Positions 1 through 8,917 of a stretch of DNA of 57,193 nucleotides are shown here, in pieces. The position numbers and the translations under genes are program-made. The notes beneath the pieces were generated by a model. It was given only the letters and a program-made list of their open reading frames with translations. It had not been told where the DNA came from and did not search any database. Origin of the DNA: an uncultured Paraprevotella sp. (GTDB lineage: Bacteria > Bacteroidota > Bacteroidia > Bacteroidales > Bacteroidaceae); NCBI GenBank assembly GCA_900548345.1, contig URKA01000020.1, forward strand, positions 1-57,193, given 5' to 3'. Every line of letters begins with the position of its first letter. Positions within the stretch are counted from its first letter, which is position 1.

Positions 1-57
1 CTTCTAATTATCAGAAAGTTGGACTCACTACTTTATGGTTTAGCGGACAGTAATATT
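1..57. mobile_element. Insertion sequence end (terminal inverted repeat)
   Basis: Positions 16-57 match the reverse complement of 57029-57070 with 3 mismatches in 42, and both copies end outward in tttagcggacagtaatatt. This is what the two ends of one IS type look like. The sequence inside the repeat (1-15) does not match the inside of the right copy, so the two are probably opposite ends of the element, placing both IS copies in the same orientation. The neighbouring reading frame hits a stop inside this repeat, which supports insertion into a gene. Family not identified. Confidence 0.75.
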
Positions 58-62
58 ATGAA

Positions 63-680
63 ATGCCGGATGGAGAACGTTTCTACGGGGATTGGATGGA
101 GTTTACCACAAAGAGTGCCTACAGCTATTTCGCTCCGATGGTGTTCACCACCATAACTAATAATGAACCCTTTTCCGGGTATGTGATACAAGGGTCGGAC
201 GATATCATAGAGCAAGGTTTCGAATATTGGAAAGCATTGGATGCAACCGAAGTGAAGAGGGTGACGGCAGACGGTCAACTGCGCATATCCGCAACAGTCG
301 ATGGGCTGGAACCTTCTACAACGTATATTTATCGTGCTTATGTCACTACCGGAACGGAAACGCTTTATGGTGGAGAATATAAGTACACCACTCCACAAAC
401 GACCGGAATAGCGGATGTCTTCGTTGAAGATGGAGGGGAACTCTCGGTTGGTGTCCGTTGCACTTCCGGGCAGTCACAGATGGAAGTGTCGGTTTCCGGA
501 GAAGGTGAACCTGCAATGTTCCGTTTGTATACCCTTGACGGAACTTTGGTAAAGGCGGGTTCTTTGTTGGCAGACGGTACTTGGCGGCATGTCGATGTGG
601 GTGCTCCTCTTAAGAACAAGTTGTATCTTCTACATGTCACTCATGCCCGTCAGGAGAAAACGGTCAAGTTTATGCCGTGA
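63..680 (+). CDS. 3' fragment of a secreted or surface protein, 5' end lost to IS insertion
   Basis: About 205 residues remain. The first part resembles a fibronectin-type-III-like beta domain (conserved end LEPSTTYIYRAYV). The last 80 or so residues (from GIADVFVEDG, with a short beta pattern around MFRLYTLDGTLVKAG and the end KTVKFMP) resemble the C-terminal sorting domain that sends Bacteroidota proteins to the outer membrane or outside. The frame is open upstream only to about base 54, where a TAA inside the IS repeat stops it. ATG at 63 is simply the first in-frame ATG and is unlikely to be the native start. I see no signal peptide, so the piece is probably not exported. The full gene was probably a multi-domain surface protein. 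Parent family not identified. Confidence 0.6.
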   Translation: MPDGERFYGDWMEFTTKSAYSYFAPMVFTTITNNEPFSGYVIQGSDDIIEQGFEYWKALDATEVKRVTADGQLRISATVDGLEPSTTYIYRAYVTTGTETLYGGEYKYTTPQTTGIADVFVEDGGELSVGVRCTSGQSQMEVSVSGEGEPAMFRLYTLDGTLVKAGSLLADGTWRHVDVGAPLKNKLYLLHVTHARQEKTVKFMP

Positions 681-765
681 AATAGAACAGGCAACTATTT
701 TCTTGAGAAAGAATGCAAGTAGTGTCGTGATATCAATAAGATGAAATACTCTCCGGGAGGGGGAC

Positions 766-3015
766 TTAAAGGAAAGAGTTTGGCGTTGTGCCGGGCTCTT
801 TTCTTGTTTCCCCATTTTTATATTCGCTGGGGAGAACACCGAACATTTTCTTGAATTGTGAGGAGAAATTGCGTGGCGTGACGAAGCCGACACGGGTGGC
901 AACTTCGTTGATGGAAAGCGGAGTGGAGGCAAGTATCTGGGCGGCACGTTTCAAACGGACGTTACGAATGAAGTCGGCGGGGGTGATTCCCAACATGATT
1001 TGTAGTTTGTTGTAGAGGTTGGTTCGGCTCATTGCCACATCGCGAGCCAATAAGTCTACGTTGTAGCCCTCATCGTCGATATGTGCTTCAACAGCATTCA
1101 GCAAATCCTTCATCAGTTTCTCCTCTTCAATGTTTACGGCAACCTTTGCCGGATCAATGCTAACATTTTTTGCAAACTGGTGGCGAGCCTTTTCGCGCAA
1201 TTCAAAAAGGCGGTTGATACGGGCTTCGTTCTCTTGCTCCAGTTTCTTGCGATTACGCTTATAAACGATAGAGGTGATGAATGTGATTGTTGTTAGAAAG
1301 AGAACAGCATAGAGTAACTTGGCCCACCAAGTGAGCCATAGTGGAGGTTGAATGGTTATTTCCTGCTGTAGCAATGGTCCCCATTGTCCGTCGGCGATTG
1401 CTGCCTGTACTTCGAATGTATATCGTCCGTGTGGTAGTGCGTTGTAATTGGCATGTCCCTGACCTGTGGCGTTATTGCTGTAAATCCATTGATGGTCAAG
1501 CCCCTGTAATTTGTAACGATAGTGGGTGTGCGCAGGGTGTGCATGGTTCATGGCCGAGAATTCGAATTCAATGTAGTTTTGGTCGTAAGGTAATGTCAGG
1601 TTTTGCCATCTTGCGGTTTCTATGGCTGTTCCCGATGCATTCACAGCTGTAAGCACGACAGGCATGGGGACGCTCACGTCTATTTTCTGTGGGTCGAAAA
1701 CTAAAATCTTATCTGTGAAACAGAACAGCAATTGATTTTTATCTGTGACTAATGCGGCACGTTCCTCCATTGATGTTTGTGGCACACCATCATCTTCAGT
1801 GTAATTACAAACAATGGGCGTAACCCGTGAAATGCCGCACGATGTACCAGTCCAAATATGCCCGTCGGCATCTTCCACCAGGCTGCGGATGCAGTTGTTT
1901 GCTAAACCTGCGATACGTTCAACTTTGTTTCCTGCTATTTTGAATAGCCCGTTTTGTGTACCTACCCATAGATGTTTCCGGCTATCGGCAATCATACAGT
2001 TGTATTTGTCGGAGTAACGTTCTATTGCGGTTGCCGGTGAGAATGAATCCATCGTTTCGTTTTTGGTGTCTAACACGAAAATGCCGTTTTGGGTATACAC
2101 TGCCACTTGGTTTTCTTGCGGTAACGGACATGCTCCTACGATATGGCGATAATCATTTATATGCGGTAGCTTCTCGTTCAGGGATATAAACAGGTGTTGC
2201 TCAGGATTGAAGTATCCAAGTCTGTTCAGCATGCTGCATATTAGAAAGCGTCCGTCTGTCAGTTCACAAATAAAGTTGATGTGATTATCTGGTAGTCCCT
2301 GTACATTGTCTTTTGTAAAATGCCTGGGAGATACGTCATTCAATGTTGTGCCAAAGGGTACTGTCCAGCAGTAAAGTCCTTTCTTTGTACTTTTCCATAG
2401 TCTTCCTTTGTTGTCTTTTATGCCCGTTATTTCATGGTAGAGTGCTTCGTTGTGCAGGATTTTTGCCTGCGAACGCTGTGGCGGTAGGTAAAGGATGCCT
2501 TCACGTGTGCCAGCCCAAATGCCACCTTGTCGGTCGATGATGGTTGTCGTCAGTCTGTATTTTCCATCCAGAGAGTCTATCTGTGCCATTACTTCCCGGT
2601 CTATTATCTCGTTGCCTGTTGCTCCTTCCACAAATCGTTTCAACTTCTTGTCATTGAGCCGTTGTGGTATGTCATTGATGAACGCCCGTTTTTGAGTGTC
2701 GAACAGATATAACCTGTGCAGGTCACGCAACCATAGAAGCGAGTCTCCTTGCCAAAAATGCCCATAGCTATTGAGATAGTGAGGAAGAGGCATTGTCATT
2801 CCTTTGTCGAGTGGTAATGCATTAAACCTCAGGCCGTCGTACAGGCAGAATACGCCTACGCAGTTGATGAGCATCTGTCCGTTCGGCAACTCAACGATTT
2901 GATGTACTTCGCTTGTTGTGATGCCGTCAGCTACCGTTATATGTTTGAATCTGTGGGCTACAGCTGTTGTTGAGAGCAGGCTGGGTATCAGGACACAAAT
3001 TAGGTTCTTCTTCAT
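766..3015 (-). CDS. SusR-like membrane sensor/AraC regulator
   Basis: A transcription regulator that senses a periplasmic ligand and acts directly on DNA. From the N-terminus: signal peptide (MKKNLICVLIPSLLSTTAVA), repeated beta-propeller segments (WVGTQNGLFKI, WTGTSCGISRV), a Y_Y_Y domain (YRYKLQGLDHQW), one membrane helix at about residues 563-585 of 749, a short coiled linker, and a C-terminal AraC helix-turn-helix at about 635-735. No histidine kinase or receiver domain lies between helix and HTH, so it resembles SusR rather than a hybrid two-component system. Start chosen at the ATG at 3015, because the 30 residues upstream precede a clear signal peptide. It is divergent from the lyase-fold gene at 3211, its likely target. 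The ligand is presumably a sugar (inference). Confidence 0.85.
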   Translation of the reverse strand: MKKNLICVLIPSLLSTTAVAHRFKHITVADGITTSEVHQIVELPNGQMLINCVGVFCLYDGLRFNALPLDKGMTMPLPHYLNSYGHFWQGDSLLWLRDLHRLYLFDTQKRAFINDIPQRLNDKKLKRFVEGATGNEIIDREVMAQIDSLDGKYRLTTTIIDRQGGIWAGTREGILYLPPQRSQAKILHNEALYHEITGIKDNKGRLWKSTKKGLYCWTVPFGTTLNDVSPRHFTKDNVQGLPDNHINFICELTDGRFLICSMLNRLGYFNPEQHLFISLNEKLPHINDYRHIVGACPLPQENQVAVYTQNGIFVLDTKNETMDSFSPATAIERYSDKYNCMIADSRKHLWVGTQNGLFKIAGNKVERIAGLANNCIRSLVEDADGHIWTGTSCGISRVTPIVCNYTEDDGVPQTSMEERAALVTDKNQLLFCFTDKILVFDPQKIDVSVPMPVVLTAVNASGTAIETARWQNLTLPYDQNYIEFEFSAMNHAHPAHTHYRYKLQGLDHQWIYSNNATGQGHANYNALPHGRYTFEVQAAIADGQWGPLLQQEITIQPPLWLTWWAKLLYAVLFLTTITFITSIVYKRNRKKLEQENEARINRLFELREKARHQFAKNVSIDPAKVAVNIEEEKLMKDLLNAVEAHIDDEGYNVDLLARDVAMSRTNLYNKLQIMLGITPADFIRNVRLKRAAQILASTPLSINEVATRVGFVTPRNFSSQFKKMFGVLPSEYKNGETRKEPGTTPNSFL

Positions 3016-3040
3016 TATGTATAATTCTTTGTCTGTAGAG

Positions 3041-3048
3041 CAAAGGTA
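3041..3048 (-). promoter_or_regulatory. Putative -7 element of the SusR-like gene
   Basis: Minus strand reads TACCTTTG, a full match to the Bacteroides -7 consensus TAnnTTTG, 25 bases before the ATG at 3015. No TTTG is seen at the right distance for the -33 element. Confidence 0.45.
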
Positions 3049-3210
3049 CAAAAATATACGAGATAGTGTCTGTTTCGTACAAAACAATACGTTTGAAACA
3101 TACAATTAGGAGATTGGACGACTTCGGCAGTCGTTTATTTACGAAAGAAGCAGGGGGGGATGATAAAAATTATGTTTCTTTGTAATAAAAATATAAATAG
3201 CAAATCTGAT

Positions 3211-6036
3211 ATGAAGAGAACATTATTTATTATGTTATTGTTGGTCGCTCCTTTTGTCGTGAACATTGGGGCGACAAAGCGGGTATTCACTCATCCGGGG
3301 AGCGTTTTGACTAAAGCAGACCTGAATCGTATTAAGATGCACGTGAATCAGAAGGATGAGCCGTGGGCCACATGTTGGAAGGAATTGCAATCGTCAACCT
3401 ATGGCAATCTTTCGCGTGTAGCCAGTCCTTCCACAGAGATTGGCGGTTCTAACGGTAACCGGCAACGTGCGTCCGGTGATGCCACCGCGGCACTGATAGA
3501 TGCCATCGAGTGGCACGTGACAGGACAGCGGCGTTATGCCGACCATGCGGTGAAGTTACTTTCCGCTTGGGGCAATAAAGTGGAGACGGCAAATGCAGAA
3601 CTGTTTCAGTTTCCTTCGGTGACAATGAGCGTAGCCGCTGAAATGCTTCGCAACGAAGACGGCACGTTCTATGATGGTTGGGCTGAGAACGACCTTAATA
3701 ATTTTCTTGCCATGGTGCGCAACGTGCTTTATCCCGCTTGTAAATCACAGGCAGAGAATAATCCGATGACTTCGTGGTCAGCTCCTGCCATGATGGCTGT
3801 GTTGGCGGCAGGCCTGTTGCTTGATGATGAAACTATCTACGAAGAGGGACTCGCTTATTTCCGTACTCCTTCCATTCCCGGCTCCGTGTATAACAGTATC
3901 GCAGAAAACGGACAACTCAAGGAGATGGGGCGCGATAATGTCCATGCAATGCTCACCTTAAATGCCCAAGCTCAGATGGCACAATTGGCATGGTGTCAAG
4001 GTGACGACCTTTGGGACGAAGGCGACAATCGGTTATTGCGTGGTTTCGAGTACTGGTGTACTTACAATCTTGGGCATGAAGATCTGTACTACGAACCTGT
4101 CACGGCTTCTGATGGCAGTTCTTCATGGTATTATATCTCAACCCATAACAATGGTTTCCGTCTCATGCCCGATGGCAAGTGCTATGAATGTGTCTATCAT
4201 CATTACAAGGATGTGAAAGGTTTTGACATGGCTACACACTATCCAAGCCTGACGGCGTTTGCTTATCTGACGCGCCCCGAAAGCGGTCCTGATTTCGGAA
4301 CGCTTTTCTATACCCTTGATGCCGCCAATTCTCCATTTGTTAAGGAGGTGCCTGAAGCAGCCGAGGAGGTCACTGCCGAGGGTGGGGTTGGTTGTGTCTG
4401 GCTCACATGGAAAGATACGCGACGCGATGATGCTGGCGGATTCAAGATTCTGCGTAGTGAGGATGGCATACAATTCAGTGTTGTCGCCGACCGCGATAAT
4501 TATACTCGCAAGTCCTACCGCGACGAGATGGTGGAACCAGGACATACCTATTATTATAAGGTTGTGCTTTACAACAAAGCAGGTGACGCAGCTCCTTCTG
4601 ATATCATTCGTGTATATGTGCCTGAGACGTGTGTATTGGCTGAGGGATGGATGACCGCTGAAATCGGCAACGGATGGGCTACGGGCTATTTCACCAATAG
4701 TCTTGATGGGTCATTTATTGTTGAAGGGGGTGGTAATGGCTTTCGTCGTAATGATGAGGGACACGGTTTTGTCTACCATCGTTTGAAAGGTGACGGGTCG
4801 CTTACTGTACGCCTTGTATCCACCGATCAGTCGTTCAATGCAGTGGGTATCATGTTGCGTGGCAGTCTTAGCAGTGGGTCTGCACAGGTGGGTATTACTC
4901 TCGGTGGAACAGGTCAGCGCTATTGTCAAGTTGTTTCGCGCACAGCTTCGGGCAACCAAACAAATTGGAAGACGGGTTGTGATTTCACCTATGCTCCCGT
5001 GTGGATGCGGATTGAGCGTGAGGGACGTATAGTGCGTACTTACCAGAGCCGTGACGGTAAGGATTGGTTTCTTATTCAGCAGCTCAACATGACATTGCCT
5101 GCAACGGTATATATTGGTATGATTGTCAGTGCCGGAGAAACTTATCGTGCGTCTTTCGACCACGTTTGTGTCGAAGCTGCCACGGAACAGACTGTCGGAA
5201 GTATCACGCCCACTGGGCTTATTGCGACATGCCAGCCAGGCGGTACGGCACATTTGGTATGGACTGGTATCTATGAGGCAGAGCGATATGTCATTTACCG
5301 AGATGGCGACCGCATAGGCGAGTCCATCACCAATAGTTACAATGACAATGATTTGGCAGATGGCACCTACAGTTACACCGTCAGTGCCGTCTGCAATGGC
5401 GAAGAAGGTGGACAGAGCGATGCCGCCACTGTTGAAATCGTTCGCATAGAGAAACTCAATGGCATCGTTATCGGTACTAGTGGTTCATGGAACAACAATG
5501 TGAGTACCACCCGCACGGCTGTCTTCGATGGTGATTTGACTACTTACTTTGATGCTTCGCAGAGTAATGGGGCTTGGGCCGGCATCGACCTTGGAGCAGA
5601 CAATGAAGCCGTAGTGACAGAAATACGCTATTGTCCGCGTCGAGGATTTGCGAGTCGTATGAATGGTGGACGCTTTCAGGGTTCCAATACGTATACCTTT
5701 ACGAATGCAGTCACCCTTTATACAATTACCGGAGAACCTGTAGAGGAAACACTAACTTCCTTCACAGTCAGTATTTCTACAGCCTTCCGCTACCTACGCT
5801 ATATAGGTCCTGATGGCGGCTACTGCAATGTGGCAGAAGTGCAATTCTTCGGACGCACAGCCGGTACTATTTCAGGACTTGAGGACATGAGACAAACGGA
5901 TACTTTACATTTGAAAAGCCCGGATGGTGCGATATACGATATGAGTGGGCGGAAAATAGTGTCAGGTAAATATGCGAATGGTAAATTGCCTAAAGGTTTT
6001 TATATCCATAATGGTCATAAACTTATTGTAAAATAA
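3211..6036 (+). CDS. Secreted alginate-lyase-fold protein with FN3 and F5/8C-like domains
   Basis: 941 residues, exported (signal peptide MKRTLFIMLLLVAPFVVNIGA). The N-terminal 350-400 residues match the alginate lyase superfamily (helical toroid, PF05426-like): it opens RVFTHPGSVLTKADLNRIK and contains WSAPAMMAVLAAG and KEMGRDNVHAM. A fibronectin-type-III domain follows, then a laminin-G-like middle region, a second FN3 domain (GTAHLVWTGIYEAERYVIYR), a discoidin/F5-8C-like carbohydrate-binding region (TAVFDGDLTTYFDAS ... WAGIDLGA) and a C-terminal sorting tail (YDMSGRKIVSGKYANG). Start at the ATG at 3211 because it begins the signal peptide. Probably acts on an acidic or host-type polysaccharide. 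The fold is clear but the substrate is not. It faces the SusR-like regulator across 195 bases, and no SusC/SusD pair is present. Confidence 0.8.
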   Translation: MKRTLFIMLLLVAPFVVNIGATKRVFTHPGSVLTKADLNRIKMHVNQKDEPWATCWKELQSSTYGNLSRVASPSTEIGGSNGNRQRASGDATAALIDAIEWHVTGQRRYADHAVKLLSAWGNKVETANAELFQFPSVTMSVAAEMLRNEDGTFYDGWAENDLNNFLAMVRNVLYPACKSQAENNPMTSWSAPAMMAVLAAGLLLDDETIYEEGLAYFRTPSIPGSVYNSIAENGQLKEMGRDNVHAMLTLNAQAQMAQLAWCQGDDLWDEGDNRLLRGFEYWCTYNLGHEDLYYEPVTASDGSSSWYYISTHNNGFRLMPDGKCYECVYHHYKDVKGFDMATHYPSLTAFAYLTRPESGPDFGTLFYTLDAANSPFVKEVPEAAEEVTAEGGVGCVWLTWKDTRRDDAGGFKILRSEDGIQFSVVADRDNYTRKSYRDEMVEPGHTYYYKVVLYNKAGDAAPSDIIRVYVPETCVLAEGWMTAEIGNGWATGYFTNSLDGSFIVEGGGNGFRRNDEGHGFVYHRLKGDGSLTVRLVSTDQSFNAVGIMLRGSLSSGSAQVGITLGGTGQRYCQVVSRTASGNQTNWKTGCDFTYAPVWMRIEREGRIVRTYQSRDGKDWFLIQQLNMTLPATVYIGMIVSAGETYRASFDHVCVEAATEQTVGSITPTGLIATCQPGGTAHLVWTGIYEAERYVIYRDGDRIGESITNSYNDNDLADGTYSYTVSAVCNGEEGGQSDAATVEIVRIEKLNGIVIGTSGSWNNNVSTTRTAVFDGDLTTYFDASQSNGAWAGIDLGADNEAVVTEIRYCPRRGFASRMNGGRFQGSNTYTFTNAVTLYTITGEPVEETLTSFTVSISTAFRYLRYIGPDGGYCNVAEVQFFGRTAGTISGLEDMRQTDTLHLKSPDGAIYDMSGRKIVSGKYANGKLPKGFYIHNGHKLIVK

Positions 6037-6046
6037 TATATATTCT

Positions 6047-6160
6047 GTGAAAAACAATAAATTAGGTTGCGAATTAATGGAGTATTATGCAGGCTATAAA
6101 GGTGTGCCTGTATTGATCTCCGTTGAAGACGGAACTATGGGGCGGGTAACCATCTTATAA
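6047..6160 (+). other. Possible small ORF or gene remnant
   Basis: Opens with GTG 10 bases after the preceding stop and encodes 37 residues containing YYAGYKGVPVLISVEDG before a TAA. The composition is protein-like rather than random, with GVPVLISVEDGTMGRVTI resembling a beta-strand tail. There is no family match I can name. It could be the last piece of a decayed gene or chance. Confidence 0.2.
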
Positions 6161-6352
6161 GTAATCATTCGTAAATATACCGTTCGTCTTTTATTACCCA
6201 ATTGTGTTGTTGAATGTTTCATAAGAATAAAGGTGAAGCGGAATATTATTCTATGATTGTTTGTATTCTTGGAAAATATGCACTGTTTGCGGTCGTGGGT
6301 GATTGTTATAAAAGGATGATTATCCAAAGTTAGGGGAAAGGAGGTGATGTGC

Positions 6353-6384
6353 ATTGTCAGTTTGCCTTTTTATGTGTACTTTTG
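6353..6384 (+). promoter_or_regulatory. Promoter of the trans-sulfuration gene
   Basis: ATTG at 6353-6356, 20 bases, then TACTTTTG at 6377-6384, matching the Bacteroides TTTG-N19-21-TAnnTTTG pattern. This places the transcript start near 6391 and excludes the in-frame TTG at 6354 as a start codon. Confidence 0.55.
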
Positions 6385-6437
6385 TGCATGATTTTGTGAT
6401 AATAATCCTGTTGGGACGAATAAAAAGTCAACTGAAT

Positions 6438-7616
6438 ATGAAAAAACAGACAACGGCTATCCATACATCTTATCAGGCAGAAGATGCCTATCATGCCCTC
6501 AGCATGCCGGTTTATCATTCTGCCGCCTATGAGTTTGACAATGCTTCCGATATGTCGGATGCTTTCTGCGGGCGTACGGAGGTTCCCGATTATTCGCGTG
6601 TGATGAATCCCACGGTGACGTTTTTTGAGAACAAGGTGAAGTCGCTGACCGGTGCTACTGCCGTCGTTGCGCTCAATTCCGGTATGGCTGCCATCAGCAA
6701 CACTTTGTTGGCGGTGGCGGCAGCAGGGAAGAACATCGTGTCTTCCCGTCATCTTTTCGGTAATACATATTCGTTGATAACCGGTACCTTGTCGCGTTTT
6801 GGTGTGGAAGCCAGGTTGTGCGACCTGACCGATCTGGATGCCGTGGAACGGGCCGTGGATGAAAATACCTGTTGCATCTTTTTGGAAATCATTACGAACC
6901 CGCAGATGGAGGTGGCGGATTTGCGTGCCTTGTCAAAGATTGCGTTGAAAAAGGGCGTTCCTTTGATTGCCGATACCACGGTGATTCCTTTCACGAAGTT
7001 TGATGCCCATGCCCTTGGGGTGGATGTAGAAGTTGTGTCCAGTACCAAGTATCTTTCCGGAGGGGCAACCTCAATCGGCGGGCTGGTGATAGATTATGGT
7101 ACGTATCCGGAAATCGGCAAGCGGATAAAGACGGAAATGCTGTTCAATCTCGGTGCCTATATGACGCCTCATGTTGCCTATATGCAAACCATCGGTCTGG
7201 AGACGCTTGACGCCCGTTATCGGGTACAGGCAGCCAATACTGCATATCTCGCCGGAAAGTTGTGCCGGTTGCCACAGATTCGTCGGGTGAATTATGTGGG
7301 ATTGCCAGACAATCCTTTCCATGCTTTGGCACGGGAACAGTTCGGCGATACGGCGGGTGCCATGATAACCATTGATTTGGAGAGCCGTGAAGCGTGTTTT
7401 GATTTCATCAACCGGTTGAAACTGATTCGCCGTGCAACCAATCTCTTTGACAGCAAGTCACTTGCCATTCATCCGGCAAGTACCATCTTCGGGTTGTTTA
7501 CGGATGAACAGCGCAAGGCAATGGATGTGCTTGATACGACCATACGCTTGTCCATAGGCTTGGAGGATGCCGATGATTTATATGAAGATATCTGTCAGGC
7601 TTTGGCCGTGGAATGA
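6438..7616 (+). CDS. PLP-dependent Cys/Met metabolism enzyme (MetY/MetB/methionine gamma-lyase family)
   Basis: 392 residues of the cystathionine gamma-synthase-like fold type I PLP family. It joins or cleaves C-S bonds on homoserine-derived substrates. Seen: the YSRVMNPTV substrate/cofactor segment near residue 52, SGMAAI near 81, and the Schiff-base lysine at about 204 in SSTKYLSGGATSIGG. Whether it is an O-acetylhomoserine sulfhydrylase, cystathionine gamma-synthase or gamma-lyase cannot be settled from sequence, but the setting (PatB-type lyase next door, MetH downstream) suggests methionine synthesis. Start at the ATG at 6438, where family similarity begins. An upstream TTG at 6354 is in frame and would add a 28-residue hydrophobic extension, but the promoter lies inside that stretch. 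22 bases separate it from the next gene. Confidence 0.85.
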   Translation: MKKQTTAIHTSYQAEDAYHALSMPVYHSAAYEFDNASDMSDAFCGRTEVPDYSRVMNPTVTFFENKVKSLTGATAVVALNSGMAAISNTLLAVAAAGKNIVSSRHLFGNTYSLITGTLSRFGVEARLCDLTDLDAVERAVDENTCCIFLEIITNPQMEVADLRALSKIALKKGVPLIADTTVIPFTKFDAHALGVDVEVVSSTKYLSGGATSIGGLVIDYGTYPEIGKRIKTEMLFNLGAYMTPHVAYMQTIGLETLDARYRVQAANTAYLAGKLCRLPQIRRVNYVGLPDNPFHALAREQFGDTAGAMITIDLESREACFDFINRLKLIRRATNLFDSKSLAIHPASTIFGLFTDEQRKAMDVLDTTIRLSIGLEDADDLYEDICQALAVE

Positions 7617-7638
7617 AGAACTATATAATTAAGGTATT

Positions 7639-8817
7639 ATGGGAACATACGATTTTGACAAGATTATAGAGCGGCGGGGGACGGGAGCCCTTAAAACGAA
7701 TGTGCTGGAGGGGCGTTATGGAAATGCCGACCTGTTGCCGTTGTGGGTGGCGGATATGGATTTCGAGACGCCGCAATTCATTACTGATGCCTTGCGTGAA
7801 CGTCTGGAGCATTCCTTGTTCGGCTATACGGTGGAACCGGAAGATTACCGCCCGGCTATCATCGACTGGCTGGCGGAACATCATGGCTGGAAGGTGGAAC
7901 GCGAATGGTTGAGCTATATCCCCGGTGTGGTGAAGGGCATCGGCATGGCGGTCAATGTATTCGTAAAGCCGGATGAAAAGGTGATTATCCAGCCCCCGGT
8001 GTACCATCCCTTCAGGCTTACGACGGAGGGGAACGGGCGTGAGGTGGTGAACAATCCTTTGCGCGAAACCGGGAACGGCTCGTATGCGATGGACTTTGAA
8101 CAGCTTGAAGCGGTTGCCGATGAGAAATGCCGTATGCTCATCCTTGCCAATCCCCACAATCCGGCGGGCGTTGTATGGGATAGGGAAACCCTGGAACGGT
8201 TGGCTGATTTCTGTTACCGACACCATATTATCGTGGTGTCCGATGAAATTCATTGCGACCTTGCTTTGTGGGGCAATAGACATGTTCCTTTCGCTTCGGT
8301 GTCGCCTGAGGCGGCAGCCTGTAGCATCACTTTCGGAGCACCGTCGAAGACTTTCAATATTGCCGGGATTGTCAGTTCGTACGCCATTGTGCCTAATGAA
8401 GACCTGCGACGTCGTTTCTTCGGTTGGATGGAGGCGAACGAGTTCAACGAAGCACCGATGTTCGCGCCCATTGCCACCATTGCCGCGTATCGCAAGGGTG
8501 AGGCATGGCGCCGGGAGATGTTGCGTTATATCGAAGGCAATATAGATTTTGTCATCGACTTCTGTGAAAGACGGTTGCCCGGTATCAAGGCGTGGCGTCC
8601 GCAGGCTTCCTTCCTGGTATGGCTGGATTGCCGCGGGCTGCATCTCAGCCATGAGGGATTGGTACATCTGTTCGTTGAAAAGGCGCGCCTTGCCTTGAAC
8701 GACGGGGCTATGTTCGGTAAGGAAGGAGAGGGATTCATGCGTATGAATGTGGCTTCGCCGCGCGGAATGATCCGCCGTGCTTTGGAGCAGCTGGAACGGG
8801 CGCTGGCATCACGGTGA
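7639..8817 (+). CDS. patB: PatB/MalY-type C-S beta-lyase (cystathionine beta-lyase)
   Basis: 392 residues, aminotransferase class I/II fold. It releases homocysteine, pyruvate and ammonia from cystathionine, or H2S from cysteine. Markers: LPLWVADMDF near residue 33 typical of PatB/MalY, NPHNPAGVVW at about 171, SDEIHCDL at 201 and the PLP lysine K237 in TFGAPSKTFNIAGI. It follows the trans-sulfuration enzyme by 22 bases, so together they form a two-step route from cysteine to homocysteine that MetH downstream can methylate. A MalY-like regulatory role is possible but not shown here. Confidence 0.88.
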   Translation: MGTYDFDKIIERRGTGALKTNVLEGRYGNADLLPLWVADMDFETPQFITDALRERLEHSLFGYTVEPEDYRPAIIDWLAEHHGWKVEREWLSYIPGVVKGIGMAVNVFVKPDEKVIIQPPVYHPFRLTTEGNGREVVNNPLRETGNGSYAMDFEQLEAVADEKCRMLILANPHNPAGVVWDRETLERLADFCYRHHIIVVSDEIHCDLALWGNRHVPFASVSPEAAACSITFGAPSKTFNIAGIVSSYAIVPNEDLRRRFFGWMEANEFNEAPMFAPIATIAAYRKGEAWRREMLRYIEGNIDFVIDFCERRLPGIKAWRPQASFLVWLDCRGLHLSHEGLVHLFVEKARLALNDGAMFGKEGEGFMRMNVASPRGMIRRALEQLERALASR

Positions 8818-8857
8818 TGTTTGCCGGTGATATCTGCAAGTGTTAGTTTGCTTTTTT

Positions 8858-8889
8858 TTCGTTCGTTCCATGAATAATTGTTATCTTTG
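8858..8889 (+). promoter_or_regulatory. Promoter of the DMP19-smpB-metH group
   Basis: TTCG at 8858-8861, 20 bases, then TATCTTTG at 8882-8889 (full match to TAnnTTTG), 28 bases before the ATG at 8918. Confidence 0.55.
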
Positions 8890-8917
8890 CGCACATAATC
8901 AGATATTCAGAATGTAA

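Larger units (their letters stand above)
6037..6437. other. 400-base intergenic region before the methionine block
   Basis: Holds a possible 37-codon reading frame (6047-6160), an exact copy of the anti-16S sequence AAAGGAGGTGAT at about 6338-6349, and a good promoter (6353-6384). I looked for SAM- and cobalamin-riboswitch signatures and found none. No terminator hairpin for the upstream gene was recognised. Confidence 0.5.

Noticed and set aside
6354..6437. TTG start adding 28 residues to the trans-sulfuration enzyme
   Set aside because: The promoter lies within this stretch and family similarity begins at 6438, though the strong ribosome-binding-like sequence is noted as a finding.
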